Position numbers and translations under genes: made by a program. The notes beneath the pieces were generated by a model. That model was not told the origin of the DNA. It ran no database searches and saw only the letters and a list, made by a program, of their open reading frames with translations. From positions 44,064-108,063 of the IMG/VR virus record IMGVR_UViG_3300041956_000050: a DNA stretch of 64,000 nucleotides. One strand, written 5' to 3'. Positions 52,937 to 60,690 of this stretch are shown in pieces; position 1 is the first letter of the stretch, and each line of letters begins with the position of its first letter. Source of the stretch: a virus.

Positions 52937-53374
52937 ATGATTGTCGTCGTTGACAGAAAGCAGTTCACGCTGGAGGTCTGGAATCCCGGTCCTGGCGCTG
53001 AGCGCGCCAAGCGTGTTCACCACTGCCGGGTCGCGGTCGGCATGGAGGGGTTCGCCACGCCAAAGGGCGTCTATGAGACAGGGCCGCGCTCACGCACGCC
53101 TGACTGGCGTGCTCCGGCGTGGGTCGATCCGCCGATGGTGCCGGGGCAGATCTACCACTTCGGCTCACCGGCCAATCCGTACCAGGCGGGCCTCATCTCC
53201 CTGCACGGCCAGAGCCGTTCTGGCGTGCCACGTGAGGGCTACGCGATCCATGGCACCAAGAACGAGGCGTCGATCCCTGGTCGTGCCTCGCACGGCTGCA
53301 TTCGAGTCAAGAGCAATGACTTGCTGTGGCTGTACGAACATCTGGAAGACAACACAATTGTTGTAATCGTCTGA
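52937..53374 (+). CDS. L,D-transpeptidase (YkuD domain)
   Basis: 145 aa, essentially the bare catalytic domain. YkuD motif: IHGT (104-107) and SHGCIRVKS (118-126) with catalytic Cys121 and its His. These enzymes make 3-3 peptidoglycan cross-links or attach ligands to diaminopimelate, and are common in actinobacteria. No signal peptide or membrane segment, so it could act only after lysis, be virion-borne, or be exported by another route. Confidence 0.85.
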   Translation: MIVVVDRKQFTLEVWNPGPGAERAKRVHHCRVAVGMEGFATPKGVYETGPRSRTPDWRAPAWVDPPMVPGQIYHFGSPANPYQAGLISLHGQSRSGVPREGYAIHGTKNEASIPGRASHGCIRVKSNDLLWLYEHLEDNTIVVIV

Positions 53375-53390
53375 GAGGCGTGTAAACACT

Positions 53391-53750
53391 GTGGCCGACA
53401 ACAAGTACGGGGAGATCTACACCGAGGACGAGGTGGTCGAAGTCGTCCAACTGGCTGTCGATGGTGTCCTTGAACTTCTTGACAAGGGCATTGACAAGAA
53501 CACCATCAAGCTGAGCTTCAGCGATGGCGATATCCGCGAGGCGGCGCGCACAGAGGTTGACCGGCACTGGCTCCCCGGAGAACCGCTGTTCATCCTTCGT
53601 GGCCAGGACCGCAGGGCGCTCGGAGCCGTCCGCTGGTATCGCGATCACCAGTGGCCCAACGCTGAGCGCGAGCACCTTGAGCGCATCGATGACGCGGTGG
53701 CGGCGTTCGAGGCGTATCGCAAGCTTGGCGCGATGAAGGAGCCGGATTAG
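53391..53750 (+). CDS. hypothetical protein, 119 aa
   Basis: GTG start, GAGG 12 bases upstream. Helical (VVEVVQLAVDGVLELLDKGI; RIDDAVAAFEAYRKLGAM). Unknown. Confidence 0.6.
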   Translation: MADNKYGEIYTEDEVVEVVQLAVDGVLELLDKGIDKNTIKLSFSDGDIREAARTEVDRHWLPGEPLFILRGQDRRALGAVRWYRDHQWPNAEREHLERIDDAVAAFEAYRKLGAMKEPD

Positions 53751-53753
53751 TCA

Positions 53754-53837
53754 GTGTTGATCCGCTATGTTGTCATAGCGTTGATCGTCATTGCCTGGTT
53801 CAATCTGTGGTTCTGGCTAGCACACTGGACGAGCTAA
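53754..53837 (+). CDS. 27-residue single-span membrane peptide
   Basis: GTG start 3 bases after the previous stop. Nearly the whole peptide is hydrophobic (LIRYVVIALIVIAWFNLWFW). It fills the gap exactly up to the next ribosome site. Short length keeps confidence low. Confidence 0.4.
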   Translation: MLIRYVVIALIVIAWFNLWFWLAHWTS

Positions 53838-53846
53838 GGAGTCAAT

Positions 53847-54164
53847 ATGGATGAGGAAATCCCCGAGGGGTTCGATCCGCGTCAGTTCTTCGAGACGTTG
53901 CGCAAGAGCGCTTCCGTCAAGATGGGCGCTGTCGTGTTCGGAGAGGCGCAGATGGCGTACTACGAAGTCCTCAAGCAGCACATGGAGGAGGAGCACGCCT
54001 GGAACATGCTCGCGCACACCACGGAGTCCATCATCAAGGGCATCGCTGGCGCGGCTGGGCCAGTTGTGTCAGCACTCATGCAGGCGTCGTTCCTGTGGGA
54101 GATGCTGGGCGCGGAGGTCCAGAGCGAGAAGGGCGAGAAAGAAGTGCCTGGTAGCCAGTCATGA
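53847..54164 (+). CDS. hypothetical protein with hydrophobic C-terminal segment, 105 aa
   Basis: Helical; residues ~60-90 (IIKGIAGAAGPVVSALMQAS) could be a membrane or amphipathic segment. Ribosome site AAGGAG. Unknown. Confidence 0.6.
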   Translation: MDEEIPEGFDPRQFFETLRKSASVKMGAVVFGEAQMAYYEVLKQHMEEEHAWNMLAHTTESIIKGIAGAAGPVVSALMQASFLWEMLGAEVQSEKGEKEVPGSQS

Positions 54165-54385
54165 CGATCATTGGCGATCCGGTGCTGGACGAAATGGCAA
54201 AGGAGCTTCACGACGTGCTCGTGCAGCGCGGCCTCGACCCGCGCAATCCGCCGCAAGGCAACGATATGCCGGTGGACACGTTCTACGCTGAGTACAAGCG
54301 CCGTGGCGGCAATGTTTACACCGACGCTCGTGGAGCGGCAGTCTCACTGATCGAGAGGGTGAAGGAACGTGCCGGAGCAGCTTGA
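54161..54385 (+). CDS. hypothetical protein, 74 aa
   Basis: Helical (LDEMAKELHDVLVQRGLDPR). Overlaps both neighbours. Unknown. Confidence 0.6.
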   Translation: MTIIGDPVLDEMAKELHDVLVQRGLDPRNPPQGNDMPVDTFYAEYKRRGGNVYTDARGAAVSLIERVKERAGAA

Positions 54386-54827
54386 CCGCGAGAACTTCTA
54401 CCCTGTCTTCAAGATGCTTGTCGCCAGGACGCGGGTTCTGGCCACCGTCTGTGACAACGCCGCCGAGGTGCTGTCCGAGGAGTTCCAAGACATGGTGACC
54501 GGCCCGCTGGCGGCGGTGCAGGATGTGCTCAAGCAGTGCCCTCAAGCCGCGATGTGGGACGGCAGCTTCGAGGAAGACGACATCATTGTTGAAATCTTCC
54601 GCCACGAGGCGCAGCGCCCCGGCCCTCCGGTGTCAGTGAAGATCACTCACGTGCCGACCGACATGTCTGTTGAGTCCTACTCCAAGCAGACGGCGGTCGA
54701 GAACGAACTGGCGGTGCGGAGGGCGCTGGCTGAACGTGTCAGGAATGAGTGGGAACGCCGTCAGTCGGCTCAGGAAGGGGGCGGCAAGGGGTCTAGACGC
54801 CGCCGTAGCCTGCCGACGCGCAATTGA
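54369..54827 (+). CDS. hypothetical protein, 152 aa
   Basis: GTG start overlapping upstream gene. Long helices (YPVFKMLVARTRVLATVCDN) and a basic C-terminus (GGKGSRRRRSLPTRN). Followed by a terminator. Unknown. Confidence 0.6.
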   Translation: MPEQLDRENFYPVFKMLVARTRVLATVCDNAAEVLSEEFQDMVTGPLAAVQDVLKQCPQAAMWDGSFEEDDIIVEIFRHEAQRPGPPVSVKITHVPTDMSVESYSKQTAVENELAVRRALAERVRNEWERRQSAQEGGGKGSRRRRSLPTRN

Positions 54828-54926
54828 CAGTTCTCCTTCGCTACACTTCCTCCAGTCCTCTCGCGTCTCCATCCCTTGGCGCGGTCGAGGAGCGCCTCCT
54901 GTCGTCGGAGGTGTTGTCAACACTAG

Positions 54927-54951
54927 AGCCTCCGGCTAGCCACCGGGGGCT
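54927..54951 (+). terminator. 9-bp terminator hairpin
   Basis: AGCCTCCGG (54927-54935) pairs with CCGGGGGCT (54943-54951), one G-U pair, then TTGGTGTTT. Directly before a new promoter. Confidence 0.65.
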
Positions 54952-54970
54952 TTGGTGTTTCTGAGGCTGT

Positions 54971-54976
54971 TATGAT
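54971..54976 (+). promoter_or_regulatory. extended -10 box TATGAT, leaderless GTG start
   Basis: TGT precedes TATGAT; 7 bases later lies GTG 54984. The in-frame ATG at 54972 is inside the -10 box and cannot be transcribed from this promoter, which argues for the GTG start. Confidence 0.55.
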
Positions 54977-54983
54977 CCCCTTT

Positions 54984-55280
54984 GTGCAGACGCCGCCGAC
55001 GAACTGTCCGATGTGCGAGGCAGTAGGGCCGTTTCGCCCCAGGCACCGGCCGATATCTGATGACAAGATTGAGGTCTACATCCGTTGCACGACATGCAAC
55101 TGGACGCTGATTTTGCGCGTGAGCACACTGGAGATCGAGCGCCTGATTCGCAAGCGAGCGCACTGGGAGGCATACGGGAGGGCCACTCGCGTCAGACATG
55201 GCGTTGCAAGCTCACTCGCGGTGGCGCAGTTGAATAAGCTCAACAATCGCCTACAGGAGTTGCAGAATGAGATCGCGTGA
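54984..55280 (+). CDS. zinc-ribbon and coiled-coil protein, 98 aa
   Basis: Leaderless GTG chosen over ATG 54972. CPMC and CTTC pairs (about residues 8-41) form a zinc ribbon; the C-terminal half is helical and basic, ending LNKLNNRLQELQNEI (leucine-zipper-like). Overlaps the LuxR-type gene by 14 bases, so the two may act together in regulation. Confidence 0.6.
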   Translation: MQTPPTNCPMCEAVGPFRPRHRPISDDKIEVYIRCTTCNWTLILRVSTLEIERLIRKRAHWEAYGRATRVRHGVASSLAVAQLNKLNNRLQELQNEIA

Positions 55281-55521
55281 TCTCACCCCGATGCAGCTAG
55301 AGATAGTCATGCATCTTGCCAACGGAATGCGAATGCGCGAGATCGCTACTGCTGTCCATCGCTCACGCAGCCTTGTCTACCAGCAGTGCGACAGCGCCAG
55401 GGTCAAGGTCGGAGCCAAGACGCTGCCACAGCTTGTGTCAATCGTAATTGCCTCGGGTCAGCTTGAGTGGTCGGACGAGAAGCGCCGTGTCAATGGTGCT
55501 AGGCCCGCTGACAACGGATAG
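55267..55521 (+). CDS. LuxR/GerE-type HTH regulator, 84 aa
   Basis: Only a GerE-type DNA-binding domain: LTPMQLEIVMHLANGMRMRE, IATAVHRSRSLVYQQCDSAR, then KVGAKTLPQLVSIVIASGQL. No sensor or receiver domain. Its 3' end overlaps the convergent fibre gene by 23 bases. Confidence 0.75.
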   Translation: MRSRDLTPMQLEIVMHLANGMRMREIATAVHRSRSLVYQQCDSARVKVGAKTLPQLVSIVIASGQLEWSDEKRRVNGARPADNG

Positions 55522-56470
55522 GCTTGATGGAAAGCCATCTGTCACTCATGCTTCCGTTTCCACTGCTGGTGACTCCGCGTAGGTCCCAGTTGACACCAGC
55601 AGTGGTGCCGAGGATTCCTGGCAATTTGACGTGGGTAGTGGTGAGCGTTTGAGTGGCGACTCTGCCCTTGTAAAAGCTGTAGCTGCCGTTTTGGTAGAGC
55701 CGCAAGTCTGCTGTCTGGCCGGACGTAGCAACTGACATCAGTGCTCCGAACTCAACGTCGAAGTACCCTCGCAGCGGGTTGAACGTCACCGCTTGCGCGC
55801 CACTGACTGAAGCTGTCAACGAAGTTGTTGTTTGGTCTACGACGCCGATGGGCGGGCCACCGAGGAACTGCCACCCGTAGCCATCGAGATCGTGCAAGGT
55901 GCGGTCGAATCGGAAGTGCCAGAGCGTTTCCGAGTCCGCTTGGAAGTAGCACTCGTATCCGGTGGGCAGATTGCTAGTGGAAGGAAGAATAGTGACAACT
56001 GGCAGGTTGCCGATCCCGAGAGCCATCAAGTCCCACTGGTCGTACTGGTCAGGGACGGGCTTTTGGTTGGGGTCAGCAGTGTTGGGAGCGCCCTTGGCGA
56101 TGTAGCTGGAGCCATTCTGCTCCACGGCGTCGAGCGTCACATACTGAGTGTTGTCTTGAACCGGGCCGCGCCAGTTGAGGCTCCGGCCGCTCACTCCCTG
56201 TGGGCCTTCTTCGCCCTCTGGCCCCTGCTGTCCCTGAGCGCCGGTATCACCTTTGTCACCCTTTGGGCCATCAGCGCCTTGCGGTCCCTGCGGTCCTGGC
56301 GCTCCATCTGCGCCTGGCGGACCTTCCGGCCCGACTCCCATCGTCCACTCAGAGCCGGTCCAGACGTGCATGTGCTCGTCAAGTGTATTGAAGTACGTCT
56401 CACCCGGCTGTGGGTTGGCCGGGGCTTCTTCTAGGCGGGTGACTCTCAGGCGTCCAGTGAACTCAGGCAT
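55499..56470 (-). CDS. collagen-like tail fibre protein, 323 aa
   Basis: N-terminal ~40 residues ([20 protein letters not shown]) are of the fibre-base kind that continues as THVWTG-like carbohydrate-type strands. About 15 Gly-X-Y triplets follow ([19 protein letters not shown]), then a beta-rich C-terminal receptor-binding-type domain. Probably a trimeric host-recognition fibre. Opposite strand to the surrounding structural genes. Confidence 0.75.
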   Translation of the reverse strand: MPEFTGRLRVTRLEEAPANPQPGETYFNTLDEHMHVWTGSEWTMGVGPEGPPGADGAPGPQGPQGADGPKGDKGDTGAQGQQGPEGEEGPQGVSGRSLNWRGPVQDNTQYVTLDAVEQNGSSYIAKGAPNTADPNQKPVPDQYDQWDLMALGIGNLPVVTILPSTSNLPTGYECYFQADSETLWHFRFDRTLHDLDGYGWQFLGGPPIGVVDQTTTSLTASVSGAQAVTFNPLRGYFDVEFGALMSVATSGQTADLRLYQNGSYSFYKGRVATQTLTTTHVKLPGILGTTAGVNWDLRGVTSSGNGSMSDRWLSIKPIRCQRA

Positions 56471-57488
56471 AGCCAGCTATGTTGATTCGTTTGGAGTTGG
56501 CGGGGGCGGATGCGGCGAGCATGATGCTGACATCACCATTGGCGGCGATAACGATGCCGGGAATCTCGTAGACGCCGGTCGCGTCGTCCAAGACCATGAC
56601 GTTCAACGCGCGACCGGACTTGAGGCGGTGCTGGGTCTGCGGAATTGAGATCACCGTTCCGGCTGCGTGAGTGGCGGTCGAGTAGAACCCCGCCTTTGGG
56701 ACACTACTGTTTACTTGAACCCAGTTGACGTTCGTGGAACCGAGCGAGCCGCCTTTGTTGCCGGTGTGCAGCCAGCACGTGTCAGACCAGACCGCGCCCT
56801 CCTCGACCCACACCTGAGCACCTTGCAGCCAGACCCACACCGTGGCGTCGGGGGCGCGCACCCACGCACTGCTCCTGACCTCGTAGATGCCGTTCTCCTT
56901 GGGATCGGTCTGCGCGATCACGAGCACGCGGTCGCCGCTCGTCAGCGAAACACCGTCAATAGTCGCGAAGCCTGAGAGCGAGACGTTGCCAGTTGTTGCC
57001 ACTCGGCATGGCTTCTTGTAGCAGAGGCCGTGAGCCGTGAGATCGACGTAAGCCTTGTTGGCACCGTCACTGTCGGATATGGGATCTCCGACGTTGATGA
57101 GGTTGTTGCTCTTGGCGTTGAGTCCGTTTACCTGAAAGTAGCTTCCTGACGACTTGACAACAGTCGGGTTCGGGTAGTTACCGCCGAGATCGCCGCCTGC
57201 CGGTCCTGTCAGGAGGCCGGGATCTCCCTGCGGACCTTGAGGGCCAGCCGGTCCTTGCGCTCCTGCATCACCATTGTCACCTTTTGGCCCTATTGGCCCT
57301 GCCGGTCCTGCTGGTCCCGGTACTCCAGGCTGTCCTTCTGGTCCTGCTGGGCCGAGATTCCCTGCGGCGATGATTGGAATGACAGGACTAGCTACTTCTG
57401 CGCTGACATCCGGGCTGGGGAGGACATCAACGTTGATGCTCGGTGGAACGTCAACACTAACGGTAACGATGTTAGAGCCTGGTGACAT
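56463..57488 (-). CDS. collagen-like tail fibre/appendage protein, 341 aa
   Basis: Pro/Val-rich N-terminus ([20 protein letters not shown]), collagen triplets ([19 protein letters not shown]), then [18 protein letters not shown], a common phage-fibre repeat. Next comes [15 protein letters not shown] and a beta-rich end. Likely second fibre of the same set, translated just upstream with 8 bases overlap. Confidence 0.75.
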   Translation of the reverse strand: MSPGSNIVTVSVDVPPSINVDVLPSPDVSAEVASPVIPIIAAGNLGPAGPEGQPGVPGPAGPAGPIGPKGDNGDAGAQGPAGPQGPQGDPGLLTGPAGGDLGGNYPNPTVVKSSGSYFQVNGLNAKSNNLINVGDPISDSDGANKAYVDLTAHGLCYKKPCRVATTGNVSLSGFATIDGVSLTSGDRVLVIAQTDPKENGIYEVRSSAWVRAPDATVWVWLQGAQVWVEEGAVWSDTCWLHTGNKGGSLGSTNVNWVQVNSSVPKAGFYSTATHAAGTVISIPQTQHRLKSGRALNVMVLDDATGVYEIPGIVIAANGDVSIMLAASAPANSKRINIAGYA

Positions 57489-57855
57489 CGAGACTCGATT
57501 CCACGGCTCCTTGCACCAGTGTTACCGGCGAGCGGCCGGAATCCGGCGTCCATTGCACGTCCCACACCCCTGTGTACTTCTCGATGGGGTTGGGAGTGCC
57601 GTGGAGAGCGGCGGTCTGCTCTCCAGTCAGTGAGATAATGACGCGCCCGTTGTCAGCGTCGGACATATCGACGGCGAAATCCGCAGTTGCAGCAGGGTTG
57701 ACACGTGAGGTGCGGATCTGAGCCGCCACTTCGCCCGTCAGCGGGAAGGGAGCGACGGAACCATTACTGACATTGATCTCTAGCTCGACACCATCACCGC
57801 CGTACAGCTTGAGATCAACTGATTCCGGGATCAGCGAAATGGTCTTGGAAGCCAT
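57472..57855 (-). CDS. baseplate/fibre-attachment (BppU-like) protein, 127 aa
   Basis: Beta-sandwich pattern: [67 protein letters not shown]. Resembles the N-terminal domain of siphophage BppU-type proteins that anchor fibres to the baseplate. First gene of the three-gene leftward fibre operon. Confidence 0.6.
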   Translation of the reverse strand: MASKTISLIPESVDLKLYGGDGVELEINVSNGSVAPFPLTGEVAAQIRTSRVNPAATADFAVDMSDADNGRVIISLTGEQTAALHGTPNPIEKYTGVWDVQWTPDSGRSPVTLVQGAVESSLDVTRL

Positions 57856-57866
57856 ATCGCCTGCGA

Positions 57867-57872
57867 ATCCTA
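57867..57872 (-). promoter_or_regulatory. extended -10 box TAGGAT, near-leaderless
   Basis: TGG precedes TAGGAT on the leftward strand, 11 bases before ATG 57855. Only a few leader bases are expected. Drives the fibre operon. Confidence 0.6.
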
Positions 57873-57883
57873 CCAGGGAAAGC

Positions 57884-57927
57884 GCGCCCCGGCCGCATTA
57901 TGGGCAGTGAACCAGCAGCCGGGGCGC
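57884..57927 (-). terminator. 10-bp terminator hairpin after Rpf-like gene
   Basis: GCGCCCCGGC (57884-57893) and GCCGGGGCGC (57918-57927) are perfect complements. Lies between the Rpf-like gene and the fibre operon promoter. Confidence 0.65.
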
Positions 57928-57953
57928 AGAGGCCATTCTAGAGCAGACTCAGA

Positions 57954-58514
57954 TCAGCAGTTAGGCCAAGCGTCATACTTGACATTTGCTGCGATCTGAT
58001 CCTGCACCCACTCCGGCGCGTTGCCATAGGCACCGGGTGATCCTCCATGGGCGACCCACGTCCCGTAGTCGAACTGGTATTTCCCCCAGTACGTTCCAGA
58101 CGGGTCTACGACCTGGGGGTTTCCGCCGCTCTCGCACGCCGGATTGACCATCGGATTCGATGACCCTCCGTTGGCAACAGTACGATCACTTCTCACACCC
58201 GCTGGCGGCTGGCGCGGTGGCACAGCCTGCGAGTGCGAATAGGGCGGCGACTTCAGCAACTTGACAAGCTGCTTGTTACTGCGGCGTATCTCACTGCACA
58301 CTGCATGGAACGTCACGCCTTTGAAGCGCACCCCGTACTTGCGGATGTTGCGCCCCGGCGCGCGAGTGCCAAGCCTCTTGGCGACCTGGCGGTAGTGCTT
58401 GCTGTAGGACCGCTCCAGCTTGCGCTTGCAGTCGGACATGTCGGCGCTGGCCATCTCCGGCACCAGCAGCCCTGCTGCCAAGCTGGCAACAGTCACAACA
58501 AGTAGACGACGCAT
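57954..58514 (-). CDS. secreted Rpf-like transglycosylase, 186 aa
   Basis: Signal peptide (MRRLLVVTVASLAAGLLVPE...ASA). A basic helical region precedes the C-terminal Rpf/transglycosylase-like domain: ACESGGNPQVVDPSGTYWGK (127-146) with catalytic Glu128, then YQFDYGTWVAHGG and final WPNC with a Cys likely paired to Cys127. These actinobacterial muralytic domains cut glycan strands. Own promoter, long structured leader and terminator make it an independent unit. Confidence 0.8.
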   Translation of the reverse strand: MRRLLVVTVASLAAGLLVPEMASADMSDCKRKLERSYSKHYRQVAKRLGTRAPGRNIRKYGVRFKGVTFHAVCSEIRRSNKQLVKLLKSPPYSHSQAVPPRQPPAGVRSDRTVANGGSSNPMVNPACESGGNPQVVDPSGTYWGKYQFDYGTWVAHGGSPGAYGNAPEWVQDQIAANVKYDAWPNC

Positions 58515-58729
58515 AACGGCTCCCTTAGCCGCCTCTCCCGCGCTTCTCTTGCTTCCTCAGCGCGCGGGCCGTGGCTAGGGGATCACCTCCCTTCGACGGG
58601 CCGAAGCCCCTTCAGTCCCTGCCGACCAGGCCGGTCAGCGGTCTGCCCGCGAGGGGCAGCCAGGTAACGACCGCTGGAATGGCCCGATTAGCAGGGACTT
58701 TCAGGACGACAGCGGTGGTTGAAGGGATG
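58515..58729 (-). promoter_or_regulatory. 215-base structured leader of the Rpf-like gene
   Basis: In leftward RNA AGTCCCTGC pairs with GCAGGGACT to close a domain containing AGCGGT/ACCGCT and CTGCCC/GGGCAG hairpins. Downstream lies GGAGGTGATCC, an 11-base perfect complement of the 16S rRNA 3' end, but without a start codon nearby. The real ribosome site AAGGGAG sits in a hairpin CGGCT-AAGGG-AGCCG just before ATG 58514. Suggests riboswitch-like or standby-site control. Confidence 0.5.
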
Positions 58730-58735
58730 ATCCTA
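58730..58735 (-). promoter_or_regulatory. extended -10 box TAGGAT
   Basis: TGA precedes TAGGATCA on the leftward strand, immediately at the stop codon of the upstream gene. Gives the long leader of the Rpf-like gene. Confidence 0.55.
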
Positions 58736-58978
58736 TCAACCGGTGCTGCGGTCGGCCACGATCCGGCGCAGATCGGCCGGAGTCAGGCCCGACGCATCCG
58801 ACACTTCGTCAACGGTGCAGCCAAGAAGCGTGATCGCCTCGTAGCAGGCCCGCTCAAGGTTCTGGCGGGCCTCCAGCCCCCGAAGCTCCGCGCGGATGAG
58901 CGCGTTGCTCTGCGAGCGAACGACGATGAGAGTGTCATCAGTAAGCATGGCGAGATTCAGTGTACGTGATCGCAGCAT
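58736..58978 (-). CDS. small HTH protein, 80 aa
   Basis: N-terminal helical region (RAELRGLEARQNLERACYEA) and a C-terminal HTH-like VDEVSDASGLTPADLRRIVA. ATG 58978 lies 5 bases after TATAGA, so leaderless; ATG 58948 is an alternative. Divergent from the capsid operon, so it may regulate it. Confidence 0.6.
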   Translation of the reverse strand: MLRSRTLNLAMLTDDTLIVVRSQSNALIRAELRGLEARQNLERACYEAITLLGCTVDEVSDASGLTPADLRRIVADRSTG

Positions 58979-59084
58979 CGTTGTCTATAGGCGCGTATCC
59001 ATTCGTTCTCAGCTTCTAAACCTAAAGCTGCCAAGTGTGTGAAAAGAATCACTGAATCGGCCGCTCATCTGACCGTAGCGCTGG

Positions 59085-59090
59085 TAGGTT
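59085..59090 (+). promoter_or_regulatory. extended -10 box TAGGTT, leaderless GTG start of capsid operon
   Basis: TGG precedes TAGGTT; exactly 6 bases later GTG 59097 begins. No ribosome site. Divergent with a TATAGA box for the leftward HTH gene. Confidence 0.6.
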
Positions 59091-59096
59091 CGCGCG

Positions 59097-59399
59097 GTGG
59101 TCGTGATCGCTCCTGGCTCGGAAGCAGCGCCGCTCCCTTCACTGGTCGAGGGGAACAAGCTTCGCTGTCCACAGTGTGAACAGCTTGGGGATCTGTTCCG
59201 CGACTTCCGGGTGCTGGAGCGCAACGACAAGTACGCCCATGAACTCAACATGGTTTACAAGCACAAGGCTTGCGGCCATGTCTTCTCCCCCGGCGACCCG
59301 CAGATCATCGCTGCCTACCTGGCTGGCGATCTGGTTCCGCGAGCGCTGCTCGATGAAGCCAAGCGACAACTGAGGGAAGGAGGTGCAAGAGCAGCATGA
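59097..59399 (+). CDS. zinc-ribbon protein, 100 aa
   Basis: CPQC (about residue 24) and a later ACGHVFSPGD with Cys/His form a probable zinc site; helical C-terminus. Leaderless GTG start. First gene of the capsid operon; ends four bases into the protease gene. Role unknown. Confidence 0.65.
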   Translation: MVVIAPGSEAAPLPSLVEGNKLRCPQCEQLGDLFRDFRVLERNDKYAHELNMVYKHKACGHVFSPGDPQIIAAYLAGDLVPRALLDEAKRQLREGGARAA

Positions 59400-60667
59400 A
59401 GGAGACGCAGGTTCTGGAACTCTTCTTCGACAGCAATGGAGAGGTTGTTGAAGACAAGAGCAGTGGCAAGTCGGTGATCTGGAAGGACATCCTGCGCGAA
59501 GGCGAGTTCCCGGTGACGCCGGGTCGCAAGCGCAAGGTGCCGTTCCGTGTCGTTCCTACCGGCCCGTCAGCAGTGACGAAGGATCTGATCACGATCTCGA
59601 TGTCCGAACTCATGTCGTCCTACGACGGGAAGGCATTCGAGTCGGTCACGATCCCGCTGCGCCATCCCAAGCCGGGTGACGAGGACGACGTTCTCAACAA
59701 CACCGGCTTCGTGGACGGCCTGCGAGTCGTCAAGAAGAACGACAAGCACTACCTGCAAGCAGGACTCGGCTTCACCGAGCCGGATGTCGGCGGCAAGGTG
59801 CGTCGTGGCACGATCCCCAACGTCTCATCGGGGATCTTCTTCAACTACCACAACAAGGCCCAGGACAAGACGTTCCCGACCGCGCTCAACCACGTCTGCC
59901 TGACCAAGCACCCGATCATGGACGATCTGGAGCCGTTCCAGAAGGTGTACGCATCGGACGACGCCATTGATGACGGAGAGTTCGAGATCACGGTCATCGA
60001 GCTAGCCGACGACGAGGGTGACGACAACAATGATGCGAAGATCGTCTGGAACGAGCAGATGTCAACCAAGTGGGTCGTCACCGAGATCCGGAACCAGCTT
60101 CAGCCGGAGCAGCCGGAGGCCGAGGGCGTACCCGCAATGCCGCGACCCTACTACGAGGTGCTGGATATCAGCCGGGAGGACACGGCGCTCGTAGAGGAGT
60201 GGTTCAAGGGCGAGCGCAAGCGCTGGGTCATTCCCTTCGACATCGGTGACAACAAGGTCACCATCTCCCCGGCCACGCGCTGGGTCGAGGTCCGTGAGGC
60301 GATGATCGCCGCGTCGGACGACTTCGAGGACAAGACGTACTCGGTTCTGCTCGGCAGGCTGACCGGCGAGCTTTCGGACATGCTCGGTGATGTCGGCAAG
60401 GAGTACGCCGTGGAGAACGTCAGTACTGACGGCAGGTTCTCCGTCAAGAACATCACGACCGGGGCGACCTTCATGGCGTCCTACGTCGAGGTGCCGGACG
60501 GGATCATGCTGTCTGGAACGTCGGATTGGGAGAGCCTAACGGCCCCCGAGCCGCCGAAGCCGCAACCGAAGTCCGAGGAGAAGGTCGTGCCGCTGTATGA
60601 CACGAGCACTCCTGAGGGCCGTGTTGCTGCTGCCCGTCAACAGCGGCGACAGATGTTGTCGCGTTAG
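59396..60667 (+). CDS. capsid maturation protease (Mu I-like), 423 aa
   Basis: The N-terminal ~200 residues match the phage head-protease fold: TIPLRHPKPGDEDDVLNNTG (with a candidate catalytic His), RGTIPNVSSGIFFNYHNKAQ (Ser), and PTALNHVCLTKHPIMDDLEP. The C-terminal ~200 residues are a separate acidic region, possibly scaffold-like and removed on maturation. Position directly before scaffold and capsid genes supports the call. Confidence 0.7.
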   Translation: MKETQVLELFFDSNGEVVEDKSSGKSVIWKDILREGEFPVTPGRKRKVPFRVVPTGPSAVTKDLITISMSELMSSYDGKAFESVTIPLRHPKPGDEDDVLNNTGFVDGLRVVKKNDKHYLQAGLGFTEPDVGGKVRRGTIPNVSSGIFFNYHNKAQDKTFPTALNHVCLTKHPIMDDLEPFQKVYASDDAIDDGEFEITVIELADDEGDDNNDAKIVWNEQMSTKWVVTEIRNQLQPEQPEAEGVPAMPRPYYEVLDISREDTALVEEWFKGERKRWVIPFDIGDNKVTISPATRWVEVREAMIAASDDFEDKTYSVLLGRLTGELSDMLGDVGKEYAVENVSTDGRFSVKNITTGATFMASYVEVPDGIMLSGTSDWESLTAPEPPKPQPKSEEKVVPLYDTSTPEGRVAAARQQRRQMLSR

Positions 60668-60690
60668 CCACAGAGAAGGAGGTGTAAACC

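Noticed and set aside
58515-58729. Canonical c-di-AMP (ydaO) riboswitch
   Set aside because: Gene context fits and GGCCCGTC occurs, but the ordered consensus blocks, including the GACAGCTAAC-type segment, could not be found. Kept only as an uncharacterised structured leader.
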